Below are positions 37,151 through 45,902 of a DNA stretch of 64,000 nucleotides, piece after piece. The DNA comes from CBDDHT01 sp965228615 (GTDB lineage Bacteria > Pseudomonadota > Alphaproteobacteria > Rhizobiales > Methyloligellaceae). How positions within the stretch are numbered: position 1 is the first letter of the stretch; each line of letters starts with the position of its first letter. Under the pieces are notes generated by a model that was given only the letters and a program-made list of their open reading frames with translations, was not told where the DNA came from and ran no database searches. The position numbers and the translations under genes are program-made. Where the stretch lies: positions 248,001-312,000 of the forward strand of contig CBDDHT010000004.1 of NCBI GenBank assembly GCA_965228615.1, given 5' to 3'.

Positions 37151-37624
37151 GTGGACCTTTATGCCGCGCTGAAAATCAGCCATTTGATCGGCGCCGCTAT
37201 TCTCTTTGGGACGGGACTCGGCATAGCCTTTTTTATGCTGTGGGCGCACCGCACGGGGGAGGTGGCCGCAATTGCCGTGACGGCTCGCGGGGTCGTCGTT
37301 GCGGATTTCCTATTTACCGCAACGGCGATCATTGCTCAGCCTCTTACAGGCATCGCGCTTGCTTTGGAGACTGGAACGGACCTGGGGACAAGCTGGATTG
37401 TTGTGAGCCTGACTCTCTATGGCGTTGCTGGTCTTTGCTGGTTGCCAGTCGTCTGGCTGCAGATTCGGATGCGAAAGCTCGCCAATACGGCGGCAGCGAA
37501 CGGCACGACACTTGATAATGCGTACCAGGCCTGCTTCCGGACATGGTTCTGGCTCGGCTGGCCGGCATTCCTATCGGTCGTTGCGATTTTCGGATTGATG
37601 ATTATCAAACCGCAGTTGTGGTGA
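37151..37624 (+). CDS. DUF2269 family membrane protein
   Basis: A 157-residue protein with four helices, starting MDLYAALKISHLIGAAILFGT. The conserved His in the first helix is typical of DUF2269. The start is a GTG seven bases after the SDR-DoxX stop, and the two are surely one operon. No enzymatic motif is visible. It probably forms a membrane unit with the DoxX-like domain of its neighbour. Confidence 0.8.
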   Translation: MDLYAALKISHLIGAAILFGTGLGIAFFMLWAHRTGEVAAIAVTARGVVVADFLFTATAIIAQPLTGIALALETGTDLGTSWIVVSLTLYGVAGLCWLPVVWLQIRMRKLANTAAANGTTLDNAYQACFRTWFWLGWPAFLSVVAIFGLMIIKPQLW

Positions 37625-37625
37625 C

Positions 37626-38594
37626 TCAAGTCTCGCTTGTCTCGGCACGACGATTCCGGCGCTCCGTGGCCGCATCGAGCTGGTGATGGCGCTTGGACTG
37701 GACCTCGATAAACAGCCGGCGGATATCCGGGTACTTGGACTTAATCTGTTGCTCGAGGCGATAGATTGTTTCTTCGACTTGGCCGGCACTGATCGAATCC
37801 TGAAAATCGATGCTGAGGGCAAGCAGGATCTCATTCGGTGCGAGATGCATCGTGCGCAACTCGTTGATCGATAGAATGGACTGTTCGTGCCCCACAATCA
37901 TCCGGACACCGTCTACCAGCGTTTGAGAGGCGGCTTCACCGATCAGAAGACCCTTGGTTTCATAGGCCAGAAGCGCTGCCGTTCCGGCAAGGACAAGGCC
38001 GATTACGACCGATGCGGCACCGTCAGCCCAGACCACATCGTACTGATCGGCAAAAAAGATGCCGACGGCAGCAACGATAAGGCCCAGCATGGCTGCAGTA
38101 TCCTCGAATAGCACCGTAAACAAGGTCGGATCCTTCGAGCGGCGAACGGCTTCCATTATGCCGAAATTTCCGCGCACCTTTCCGAATTCCTTGTAGGCGA
38201 TGGTCCAGGCCACACCTTCGAAAATCATGGCAAGACCCAACACGACGTAGTTGATAGTGGCACTGGCGATCGGATGAGGATTGAGGAGCTTGTTTATGCC
38301 TTCATACATCGAGATGCCCGCACCCAGTCCGAAAATGAGAATGGCGACGACAAAGCTCCAAAAGTAGACTTCCGAGCCATATCCGAATGGATGTTTTTTG
38401 TCGGCTGGGCGCTGAGAGCGCTTTATTCCGTAAAGCAGAAGTCCTTGATTTCCAGTATCGACAACCGAATGGACGGCTTCCGATAACATTGCCGACGATC
38501 CGGTTATGGATGCAGCGATGAATTTCGTTACTGCAATCAATCCGTTGCCGACAAGTGCGGCATAGATCACCTTCTTTGAGCCATGTGTGGCCAT
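37626..38594 (-). CDS. Cation diffusion facilitator family transporter (ZnT9-like)
   Basis: A 322-residue CDF exporter with six helices, which exchanges Zn(II) or a related metal for protons. Metal-site residues are His and Asp in helix 2 (SEAVHSVVDTGNQ) and Glu-Asp in helix 5 (LFEDTAAMLGL). The cytoplasmic C-terminal domain from about 215 reads VDGVRMIVGHEQSILSINEL. The segment KKHPFGYGSEVYFWSFV and the layout resemble the SLC30A9/ZnT9 branch. The start is the ATG at 38594; the longer frame adds 22 unlikely residues. It is convergent with DUF2269, with only one base between the stops. Confidence 0.88.
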   Translation of the reverse strand: MATHGSKKVIYAALVGNGLIAVTKFIAASITGSSAMLSEAVHSVVDTGNQGLLLYGIKRSQRPADKKHPFGYGSEVYFWSFVVAILIFGLGAGISMYEGINKLLNPHPIASATINYVVLGLAMIFEGVAWTIAYKEFGKVRGNFGIMEAVRRSKDPTLFTVLFEDTAAMLGLIVAAVGIFFADQYDVVWADGAASVVIGLVLAGTAALLAYETKGLLIGEAASQTLVDGVRMIVGHEQSILSINELRTMHLAPNEILLALSIDFQDSISAGQVEETIYRLEQQIKSKYPDIRRLFIEVQSKRHHQLDAATERRNRRAETSET

Positions 38595-38793
38595 ATAAAG
38601 CGCCCCCTTATGCGCACCGATGGTCGTCAACTCAAAAAATGATCGACCTGTTCCCTGCAAGTCTCGGCAATTTGATCATGAATCGCTGATGGATGTGGTT
38701 ATCATGTGTGATTGCCGACGTCTCACAGCCAATCTGCGGCCATGATTACCGTGATATGGTCACACTCAAACTAATATCGACCGGAGATAAAAG

Positions 38794-39174
38794 ATGCGTG
38801 TCGCGAGTACCCTGTTGCTGGGGATCCTGCTATCGAGCCTGACAGCCTTTGTATCGGTAACATTAGCTGGAGAAGCCGACGTGGAGAAGGTCAAAATCTC
38901 CAAAGAGAGTGCCGGCAGCTATCGGTTCGATGTCACTGTTCGCCATGACGATAAAGGCTGGGATCACTACGCCAACAAATGGGAAATCGTTGCCCCCGAT
39001 GGCAAAGTGCTGGGCACACGGGTTCTTGGGCACCCCCATGAGACGGAACAGCCGTTTACGCGATCGCTTGGAGGGGTCAAAATTCCCGCTGGAATCGAAA
39101 AGGTGCGTGTCAGAGCCTATGACAGCGTGCACGGCCCGGGAGGGAAAGAGCAGGATGTTGTCGTGCCCAAATAG
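38794..39174 (+). CDS. Conserved exported protein of unknown function
   Basis: A 126-residue protein with a signal peptide to about 25 (ending TLA-GE). The mature 100 residues are beta-rich and contain HDDKGWDHYANKWEIVAPDG, then GHPHETEQPFTRSLGGVKIP and YDSVHGPGGKEQDVVV. I recall near-identical blocks in other alphaproteobacterial proteins without an assigned role. The many His residues could bind metal, but this is a guess. The gene stands alone, 199 bases from the divergent CDF gene. Confidence 0.75.
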   Translation: MRVASTLLLGILLSSLTAFVSVTLAGEADVEKVKISKESAGSYRFDVTVRHDDKGWDHYANKWEIVAPDGKVLGTRVLGHPHETEQPFTRSLGGVKIPAGIEKVRVRAYDSVHGPGGKEQDVVVPK

Positions 39175-39324
39175 GCGAATACCAGACTGATTCTTTCGGC
39201 TCTGCGGCAAGGTTTCCGCCACATTCCCGACGCTTTTTGGCACCGAAACCGGCGCATCCGCTTAACTTATTGATAATGAACAAGGAAAACTGCCTCGTTG
39301 AAAGCTCTTTTCGCGTTCGAAAAG

Positions 39325-39354
39325 TTGCGGCTAATAGGCTGAATCGGCTATAAA
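39325..39354 (+). promoter_or_regulatory. Candidate sigma-70 promoter for gyrA
   Basis: TTGCGG (39325-39330), an 18-base spacer and TATAAA (39349-39354) lie about 110 bases upstream of gyrA. This fits a housekeeping promoter, but such matches arise by chance and nothing else confirms it. Confidence 0.3.
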
Positions 39355-39466
39355 TTGCTCCACTTGCAGAAGCGGAATCCCACACCCTCTCCATCCCTCG
39401 AACTCGCGCCGTACGCGGGGCTCGCGGAGAGCGTGTTTGGCGCTCATATAGAACGGCACATTACCA

Positions 39467-42295
39467 TTGGCTGATACAGATAATACGGCATCTCCGCGCG
39501 GGCCGGACGAGCCCTCGGACATTCGCCCGATCTCCATAACCGAGGAGATGAAACGCTCCTATCTCGATTACGCGATGAGCGTGATCGTATCGCGCGCGCT
39601 TCCGGACGTGCGGGACGGTCTTAAGCCGGTTCATCGGCGCATCCTCTATACGATGCACGAGAACGGACTGGACTGGAACAAGGCCTACAAAAAGGCCGCG
39701 CGTGTCGTGGGCGACGTCATGGGCCGCTATCACCCCCATGGCGACAATGCCATCTACGACGCATTGGTGCGTATGGCGCAAGATTTCTCCATGCGCCTGC
39801 CACTGATCGACGGCCAGGGGAATTTCGGTTCCGTCGATGGCGACCCGCCTGCAGCCATGCGGTACACCGAATGCCGGCTGGAAAAAGTCTCGCACACGCT
39901 GCTTGACGACATCGACAAGGACACGGTCGACTTCCAGGAGAACTATGACGGCTCGGAAACAGAACCGACCGTTCTTCCCGCACGGTTTCCAAATCTTCTG
40001 GTCAACGGCGCCGGCGGAATCGCCGTCGGTATGGCGACGAACATCCCGCCGCACAATCTCGGCGAAGTGATTGACGGTTGCATAGCCTATCTCGAAGATC
40101 CGGCGATCGATATCGATGCGCTCAACCAGATTATTCCCGGCCCCGACTTTCCGACAGCCGGTCTCATCCTGGGGCGCTCGGGCATTCGGTCCGCCTACCA
40201 TAAAGGGCGCGGTTCAATAGTGATGCGCGGCCGTGTCCACACGGAGACGATCCGCAAGGATCGCGAGGCGCTGGTCGTCGATGAGTTGCCGTATCAGGTC
40301 AATAAGGCATCGATGATCGAAAAGATTGCCGAGCTCGTACGCGAAAAACGCGTCGAGGGTATCAGCGATATCCGCGACGAGTCCGACCGTGACGGCATGC
40401 GGGTCGTGATCGAGCTGCGCCGGGACGCCGTCGCCGACGTCGTGCTGAACCAACTCTACCACTCCTCACAACTCCAAAGCCGGTTCAGCGCAAACCTGGT
40501 GGCGCTGACAGGCGGTCGGCCCGAGCAGCTGAACCTCAAGGATTTTATCCGCCTCTTCACCGATTTCCGCGAAGAGGTTGTTAGTCGACGCACCAAATTC
40601 CTCCTGAACAAGGCACGCGATCGCGCCCATATTCTGGTCGGCCTGGCAATTGCCGTTGCGAATATCGATGAAGTTATCGCACTCATTCGCCGTGCACCCG
40701 ATCCGGCCACCGCGCGTATCCAGTTGATGGAGCGGGACTGGCCGGCCGGCGATGTTGCACCTCTGGTCGAGTTGATTGCAGATCCACGCCATAAGGTTTC
40801 GACCGAAGGCACGTACAAGCTCTCCGAACAGCAGGCCCGCGCCATTCTCGACCTCCGTCTGCAACGCCTGACAGCGCTTGGACGCGATGAGATCGGCGAT
40901 GAACTCAAGAAACTCGGTGAAGAGATCGCGGACTATCTCGACATTCTTCGCTCGCGTGCCCGGATCATCCAGATCGTCAAGGACGACCTGATTGCAATCC
41001 GTGACGAGTTTGCGACACCGCGGCGGACCGAAATCACCGATACGGAGCTTGATGTCGACGACGAAGACCTTATTCAGCGCGAGGATATGGTCGTAACCGT
41101 CTCGCACAAAGGCTACATCAAGCGCGTGCCTCTCGCGACCTATCGTGCGCAGCGCCGCGGCGGCAAAGGCCGCTCCGGCATGGCAACGCGGGACGAGGAC
41201 TTCGTCAGCCGCATCTATGTCGCGAACACGCATACACCGGTCCTATTCTTCTCTTCACGCGGCATGGTCTACAAGAAGAAGGTCTGGCGCTTGCCGCTGG
41301 CCGCACCGCAAGCACGTGGCAAGGCCCTGGTCAACTTGTTGCCGCTCGAAGAAGGGGAGGGCATCACGACGATCTTGCCCCTTCCGGAGGACGAGGACAG
41401 CTGGGAGCGGCTTCACGTCATGTTTGCCACCGCGAGTGGCGGCATCCGGCGCAACAAGCTCTCCGATTTCGTCGAGGTTCGTCAGAACGGCAAGATTGCC
41501 ATGAAACTCGATGAGGGCGACAAGATCATCGGCGTACAGATCTGCACGGAAAGTGACGATGTCCTGCTGACAAGCGCCCTTGGCCAGGCCATCCGCTTCC
41601 CGGTTACGGATGTTCGCGTCTTTACGGGCCGCACATCGACAGGTGTGCGCGGTATCAGACTGGCGAAAGACGACCGGGTCATCTCCATGGCCGTACTTCG
41701 TCACGTGGAGTCGGATGCACCGGAGCGATCGGCTTATCTCAAACAGGCCAATGCGATCCGCCGCGCGGCGAACGGTGCGAGTGCCAGCGATCACGAGCCT
41801 GAAGTCAATGGCGATACGGAAGCCGAAACTGAAAGCGCCGAACTGACGCAGGATCGCTATGCACAACTTAGCGCGATGGAACAGTTCATTCTGACCGTAT
41901 CGGAAAACGGCTACGGCAAGCGGACATCGGCCTATGAATACCGGACGTCAGGGCGTGGCGGTAAGGGCATCATCGGGATGACCGTCAACGAGCGAAACGG
42001 CTCCCTCGTTGCTGCCTTCCCGGTCGAGGACGGCGACCAGATCATGCTGGTCACCGACAACGGGCAACTGATCCGTGTGCCTGTGGATGGTATTTCCATG
42101 GTGGGTCGCTCAACCCAGGGCGTTACGATCTTCAGTACCGCAGAAACCGAAACCGTTGTCTCCGTTGAGCACATCCCCGAGGATGAAGATCACGAAGACG
42201 GCGAAGGCGACGACGGCATTGACGACGCGGGTGGCGATGACACACCGCCTGACGCCGAAGGCGGTGCAGAGAACGAACCAGGGGATGATGCATGA
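39467..42295 (+). CDS. gyrA: DNA gyrase subunit A
   Basis: GyrA cleaves and rejoins DNA in the gyrase tetramer. The 942 residues include the N-terminal region LDYAMSVIVSRALPDVRDGL, the catalytic Tyr133 in AAMRYTE, and a C-terminal beta-pinwheel starting with the GyrA box QRRGGKG near residue 560. The quinolone-determining region reads HPHGDNAIYDALVRMAQ, so Asn94 stands where E. coli has Ser83. The tail is a strongly acidic stretch of about 40 residues. The TTG start at 39467 gives the expected N terminus. The stop overlaps the next ATG by four bases. Confidence 0.96.
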   Translation: MADTDNTASPRGPDEPSDIRPISITEEMKRSYLDYAMSVIVSRALPDVRDGLKPVHRRILYTMHENGLDWNKAYKKAARVVGDVMGRYHPHGDNAIYDALVRMAQDFSMRLPLIDGQGNFGSVDGDPPAAMRYTECRLEKVSHTLLDDIDKDTVDFQENYDGSETEPTVLPARFPNLLVNGAGGIAVGMATNIPPHNLGEVIDGCIAYLEDPAIDIDALNQIIPGPDFPTAGLILGRSGIRSAYHKGRGSIVMRGRVHTETIRKDREALVVDELPYQVNKASMIEKIAELVREKRVEGISDIRDESDRDGMRVVIELRRDAVADVVLNQLYHSSQLQSRFSANLVALTGGRPEQLNLKDFIRLFTDFREEVVSRRTKFLLNKARDRAHILVGLAIAVANIDEVIALIRRAPDPATARIQLMERDWPAGDVAPLVELIADPRHKVSTEGTYKLSEQQARAILDLRLQRLTALGRDEIGDELKKLGEEIADYLDILRSRARIIQIVKDDLIAIRDEFATPRRTEITDTELDVDDEDLIQREDMVVTVSHKGYIKRVPLATYRAQRRGGKGRSGMATRDEDFVSRIYVANTHTPVLFFSSRGMVYKKKVWRLPLAAPQARGKALVNLLPLEEGEGITTILPLPEDEDSWERLHVMFATASGGIRRNKLSDFVEVRQNGKIAMKLDEGDKIIGVQICTESDDVLLTSALGQAIRFPVTDVRVFTGRTSTGVRGIRLAKDDRVISMAVLRHVESDAPERSAYLKQANAIRRAANGASASDHEPEVNGDTEAETESAELTQDRYAQLSAMEQFILTVSENGYGKRTSAYEYRTSGRGGKGIIGMTVNERNGSLVAAFPVEDGDQIMLVTDNGQLIRVPVDGISMVGRSTQGVTIFSTAETETVVSVEHIPEDEDHEDGEGDDGIDDAGGDDTPPDAEGGAENEPGDDA

Positions 42296-42912
42296 CAATC
42301 GAAGTGCTTCTTGCATTTGTTGCCGCAACAGCGCTGCTTGCTCTGACGCCTGGTCCTTCCATGTCGCTGATCATTGCGAACGGCGCGTCCTATGGCGCTC
42401 GCGCAGGGCTTCTGAATGTCGCCGGCAATTCCCTTGGTCTGGGAATTCTCGTAGCAGCAGTGGTGCTTGGAATGAGTTCCGCAATGGCACTGATGGCCGA
42501 GTGGTTCGACTGGATCCGCTGGATCGGGGCCGCATATCTCGTATGGCTCGGGGTGAGCAAGCTGCGGCGTGTCATGGCAAGTAACGCACTTCCACCAGAG
42601 ATGCCGGCATCCGGCAAGCGCTGGTTCTGGCAGGGCTTCGCGGTGGCTTTGTCGAACCCCAAAGTCCTCTTGTTTCTTGGAGCCTTCTTCCCGCAGTTCA
42701 TCAATGTGTCTGCACCGGCGGGGTCGCAACTGATGATCCTCGGCATTGCATTCATCGTCACTTTGACCGTAATTGACTGCGGCATGGCGTTGCTTGCCGG
42801 ACGGGCACGCACCTGGCTGACCGTATCGCGCTGGCGGCTGATGGATGGTGTAACCGGCTCGCTGTTGATTGCCGGCGGTGTTTGGCTCGCGGTACAAAAG
42901 CGCGCGCAATAG
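42292..42912 (+). CDS. LysE family translocator
   Basis: A 206-residue, six-helix exporter of the LysE/RhtB family, which export amino acids and related small molecules. The N-terminal block ALTPGPSMSLIIANGASYG and the segment FAVALSNPKVLLFLGAFFPQFI are typical. It overlaps gyrA by ATGA, indicating translational coupling, and precedes coaD. The substrate cannot be predicted from sequence. Confidence 0.88.
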   Translation: MTIEVLLAFVAATALLALTPGPSMSLIIANGASYGARAGLLNVAGNSLGLGILVAAVVLGMSSAMALMAEWFDWIRWIGAAYLVWLGVSKLRRVMASNALPPEMPASGKRWFWQGFAVALSNPKVLLFLGAFFPQFINVSAPAGSQLMILGIAFIVTLTVIDCGMALLAGRARTWLTVSRWRLMDGVTGSLLIAGGVWLAVQKRAQ

Positions 42913-42926
42913 AGACAGGGATCATC

Positions 42927-43424
42927 ATGACCCGTACCGGTTTTTATCCCGGCAGTTTCGATCCCGTGACCAACGGGCACCTGGATGTCATCACACGTGC
43001 TGCCAAACTCGTGGACAAGCTAGCGATCGGCGTTGGCGTGCATCACGGAAAAGCGCCGCTCTTCTCGACGGAAGAACGCCTTGCAATGCTTGACGAAGTC
43101 CTGGCGCCTGTTCGGGCCGGTTCCGAAACCGAGATCGTGGTAACGACCTTCGACAATCTAACGGTGGATGCCGCACGCGAGGCCGGTGCCGACGTCATTT
43201 TCAGGGGTCTCAGAGATGCGGCCGACTTCGACTATGAAATGCAGATGGCCGGCATGAACAGTTGCATGGCGCCGGACGTCCAAACGGTTTTTCTTGCGGC
43301 ATCGCCAGATGTGCGCCATATCGCTGCCTCTCTTGTGCGTCAGATCGCACATATGGGGGGCGCTGTAACGGCCTTTGTGCCGGCAACCGTCGAGGAGCGC
43401 CTGGCAGGCAAGTTTACCGCCTAG
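42927..43424 (+). CDS. coaD: Pantetheine-phosphate adenylyltransferase CoaD
   Basis: CoaD transfers AMP to 4'-phosphopantetheine, the penultimate step of coenzyme A synthesis. The 165 residues begin with the nucleotidyltransferase signature GFYPGSFDPVTNGHLDVI and include VIFRGLRDAADFDYEMQMAGMN. The start is at 42927, giving the normal N terminus; an in-frame upstream ATG at 42882 falls within the LysE gene. It lies 14 bases after the LysE gene, in the order usual for this lineage. Confidence 0.95.
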   Translation: MTRTGFYPGSFDPVTNGHLDVITRAAKLVDKLAIGVGVHHGKAPLFSTEERLAMLDEVLAPVRAGSETEIVVTTFDNLTVDAAREAGADVIFRGLRDAADFDYEMQMAGMNSCMAPDVQTVFLAASPDVRHIAASLVRQIAHMGGAVTAFVPATVEERLAGKFTA

Positions 43425-43465
43425 CCCCGATCTTCGGCTTCTTTCTCAATTCGGAGGACTCTTCC

Positions 43466-44092
43466 ATGAGACCGATCATCATGTCGCTTGCGACGCTCGC
43501 TTTCGGCCTGTTCGCCCTGGCGGATGTGCAAGCCAAACCAACGGCCAAAGAGCTGGAGAATATGCTCTATCTCGATTTGAAGTCGGGACGAGTCGTTATC
43601 AAACTGCGCCCGGACTTGGCGCCGAACCATGTCAAACGCGCAAAGAAACTGGCACGCGAGGGTTTTTACAACGGCCTGAAATTCCATCGTGTGATCAAAG
43701 GCTTTATGGCTCAGACCGGAGACCCAAAGGGCGATGGAACCGGTGGATCGAAATATCCGGACCTGAAGGCTGAATTCAACAAGGAGCCCTATGTGCGCGG
43801 CACCGTCGGTGCGGCCCGAACTAACTTTCCCAATACGGCCAATAGTCAGTTCTTCATCACCTTCCAGGAGACATCTTTTCTCAACGGCAAATACACCGTA
43901 TGGGGTGAGGTCGTGCGCGGCATGCACCTTGTCGACAAGATCAAGAAGGGCAAGGACGGCTCGGGTGCCGTCAGCAATCCCGATATCATCGTCAAGATGC
44001 AGGTTGCGGCCGATGCAAAAGATCATTCGGTAATGGAGAAACCCGACCCCAAGGCAACGGCCGGGAAAAAGAAGGAACGCGGCAGTTTCTAA
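43466..44092 (+). CDS. Exported peptidyl-prolyl cis-trans isomerase (cyclophilin)
   Basis: A periplasmic cyclophilin of 208 residues with a signal peptide ending VQA-K. The active-site region has FHRVIKGFMAQTGDPKGDGTG, and further on NSQFFITFQ and GEVVRGMHLVDKI. The C-terminal 35 residues form a charged tail. The start has GGAGG seven bases upstream. It is the first of two adjacent cyclophilins, the second being cytoplasmic, an arrangement typical of alphaproteobacteria. Confidence 0.93.
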   Translation: MRPIIMSLATLAFGLFALADVQAKPTAKELENMLYLDLKSGRVVIKLRPDLAPNHVKRAKKLAREGFYNGLKFHRVIKGFMAQTGDPKGDGTGGSKYPDLKAEFNKEPYVRGTVGAARTNFPNTANSQFFITFQETSFLNGKYTVWGEVVRGMHLVDKIKKGKDGSGAVSNPDIIVKMQVAADAKDHSVMEKPDPKATAGKKKERGSF

Positions 44093-44321
44093 CACTGCGC
44101 ATCGGTTCCACGTGACCAACATACCCAATCCGGTCGGCAATGGATGAAGTAATCAGCCTGCGCATGCTGTACAACTTGACGTGCCTGGCGCAATTCCATT
44201 GACTGCCGGATTGGCATGACCTTCGCCAATTGCATTGAGAGCACTATCGATCAGTTTTTCCGCCCTCGTTTCCGATCGAGCGCCGGTTGATCTTGGTCTG
44301 AGAACGAGGAGAACGAGACCT

Positions 44322-44795
44322 ATGGACATCAAAGATCCTGAAAATACCCTGATCCTGGAAATCACACATGGCCCCGTGGTCATCGAATTAAATACGGACG
44401 CTGCGCCAAACCACTGCGCGCGCATCAAAGAGCTGGCGCGCGAGGGCTTCTACGATGGCATTGTCTTCCACCGGGTCATCGAGGGTTTCATGGCCCAGAC
44501 GGGCGACCCAACCGGCACGGGAACCGGCGGTTCTGGCAAGAACCTCTCAGCCGAGTTCAATGCAACACCGCACCAGCGTGGCACGGCTTCGATGGCCCGC
44601 GCCGGACATCCGGACAGCGCCGACAGTCAGTTCTTCATCTGCTTTGGCGATGCCCGTTTCCTGGATGGCGAGTATACGGCCTGGGGCCAGGTGATCTCCG
44701 GCATGGAGCATGTCGACAAGATCAAGCGCGGCGAGCCGGTGCAGAATCCCGATCAGATTGTCACCATGCGCGTTGCAGCGGACGTCGCCGCTTAA
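44322..44795 (+). CDS. ppiB: Cytoplasmic peptidyl-prolyl cis-trans isomerase (cyclophilin B type)
   Basis: A 157-residue cyclophilin without signal peptide, accelerating proline isomerisation in folding proteins. Active-site segments: FHRVIEGFMAQTGDPTGTGTG with the catalytic Arg, DSQFFICF and GQVISGMEHVDKI. The start is MDIKDPENT, with AGGAG about ten bases upstream; the longer frame begins in the intergenic region. It follows its exported paralogue after 229 bases and precedes queA by 21. Confidence 0.93.
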   Translation: MDIKDPENTLILEITHGPVVIELNTDAAPNHCARIKELAREGFYDGIVFHRVIEGFMAQTGDPTGTGTGGSGKNLSAEFNATPHQRGTASMARAGHPDSADSQFFICFGDARFLDGEYTAWGQVISGMEHVDKIKRGEPVQNPDQIVTMRVAADVAA

Positions 44796-44816
44796 GACGA
44801 TTAGAGATCCGGTCCC

Positions 44817-45902
44817 GTGCGTGTCGATGCTTTCGATTTCGAGCTGCCCGAGGACCGGATCGCTTTACGGCCTGCACGCCCGCGCGACAGCGCGCGGCTT
44901 CTTGTTGTCGATCCGCGAAAATCAGACTTGAGTGATCGTTTGATCGCGGACCTTCCGGCGCTACTTGCGCCGGGAGATGCCCTTGTCTTGAACGATGCGC
45001 GAGTCATCCCGGCGGCACTCCAAGGCATGCGGCATCGCGGCGATGATACCGCCAATATCTCGTTCACGCTGATTGCACCCCTCGGCGCCAGCCAATGGTC
45101 GACCCTGGCGCGGCCGGCCAAACGCCTGAAGGCGGGCGACCGGGTCACGTTCGGTCATGGTGGCGATGTCTGTCTCATGGGCACATTGTCGGCCACGGTC
45201 GAAGAACGCGGAGAGGGCGGCGAGGTCATCCTTGCCTTTGATTTCCAGGGCGCGGCCCTCGACGAAGCGATCGCTTCGGTCGGCTTGATGCCGCTGCCAC
45301 CCTATATTGCATCACGCCGACCGGCGGACGAGCGCGATGAAGACGACTATCAGACCATCTATGCCCGTCATACCGGCGCCGTTGCAGCTCCGACCGCCGG
45401 ACTACATTTCACGGACGAACTCTTCGCATCTTTGGATGCAATAGGTGTCACGCGCCATTTCGTAACGCTCTTTGTGGGGGCCGGAACGTTTCTTCCCATT
45501 CGTGTCGACGATACGAAAGACCATCGGATGCATTCTGAGCGCGGGGCGGTATCGGAGGAAACCGCTGCTGCGCTCAATGCTGTCAGAGCAAAAGGCGGCC
45601 GTATCGTGTCCGTCGGCACGACGGCACTCCGCTTGCTGGAGAGCGCAGCGACACCTGAAAGGCAGATCCAGGCATTCGAGGGCAAGACCGATATTTTCAT
45701 CACACCCGGCTACCGCTTCAAGGGCATCGATCGGCTGATCACCAATTTTCATTTGCCAAAATCGACGCTCTTCATGCTGGTATCGGCCTTTTCAGGATTG
45801 GATTGCATGAAGCAGGCCTATGCCCACGCCGTTGCAAACGACTATCGCTTCTACTCCTATGGCGACGCATGTCTGCTTTCGCCGGCTGAGGAAGCGATAT
45901 GA
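44817..45902 (+). CDS. queA: S-adenosylmethionine:tRNA ribosyltransferase-isomerase QueA
   Basis: QueA adds the epoxycyclopentanediol unit to preQ1 in tRNA, making epoxyqueuosine. The 361 residues start with VDAFDFELPEDRIALRPA and contain VLNDARVIPA, YQTIYARHTGAVAAPTAGLHF and the C-terminal FHLPKSTLFMLVSAF. The start is a GTG. The stop overlaps the tgt start (ATGA), so the two queuosine genes are coupled. Confidence 0.96.
   Translation: MRVDAFDFELPEDRIALRPARPRDSARLLVVDPRKSDLSDRLIADLPALLAPGDALVLNDARVIPAALQGMRHRGDDTANISFTLIAPLGASQWSTLARPAKRLKAGDRVTFGHGGDVCLMGTLSATVEERGEGGEVILAFDFQGAALDEAIASVGLMPLPPYIASRRPADERDEDDYQTIYARHTGAVAAPTAGLHFTDELFASLDAIGVTRHFVTLFVGAGTFLPIRVDDTKDHRMHSERGAVSEETAAALNAVRAKGGRIVSVGTTALRLLESAATPERQIQAFEGKTDIFITPGYRFKGIDRLITNFHLPKSTLFMLVSAFSGLDCMKQAYAHAVANDYRFYSYGDACLLSPAEEAI

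Noticed and set aside
43466..44795. Two cyclophilin genes as one frameshifted or duplicated gene.
   Set aside because: Each has its own start, ribosome site and full domain; one is exported and one cytoplasmic.
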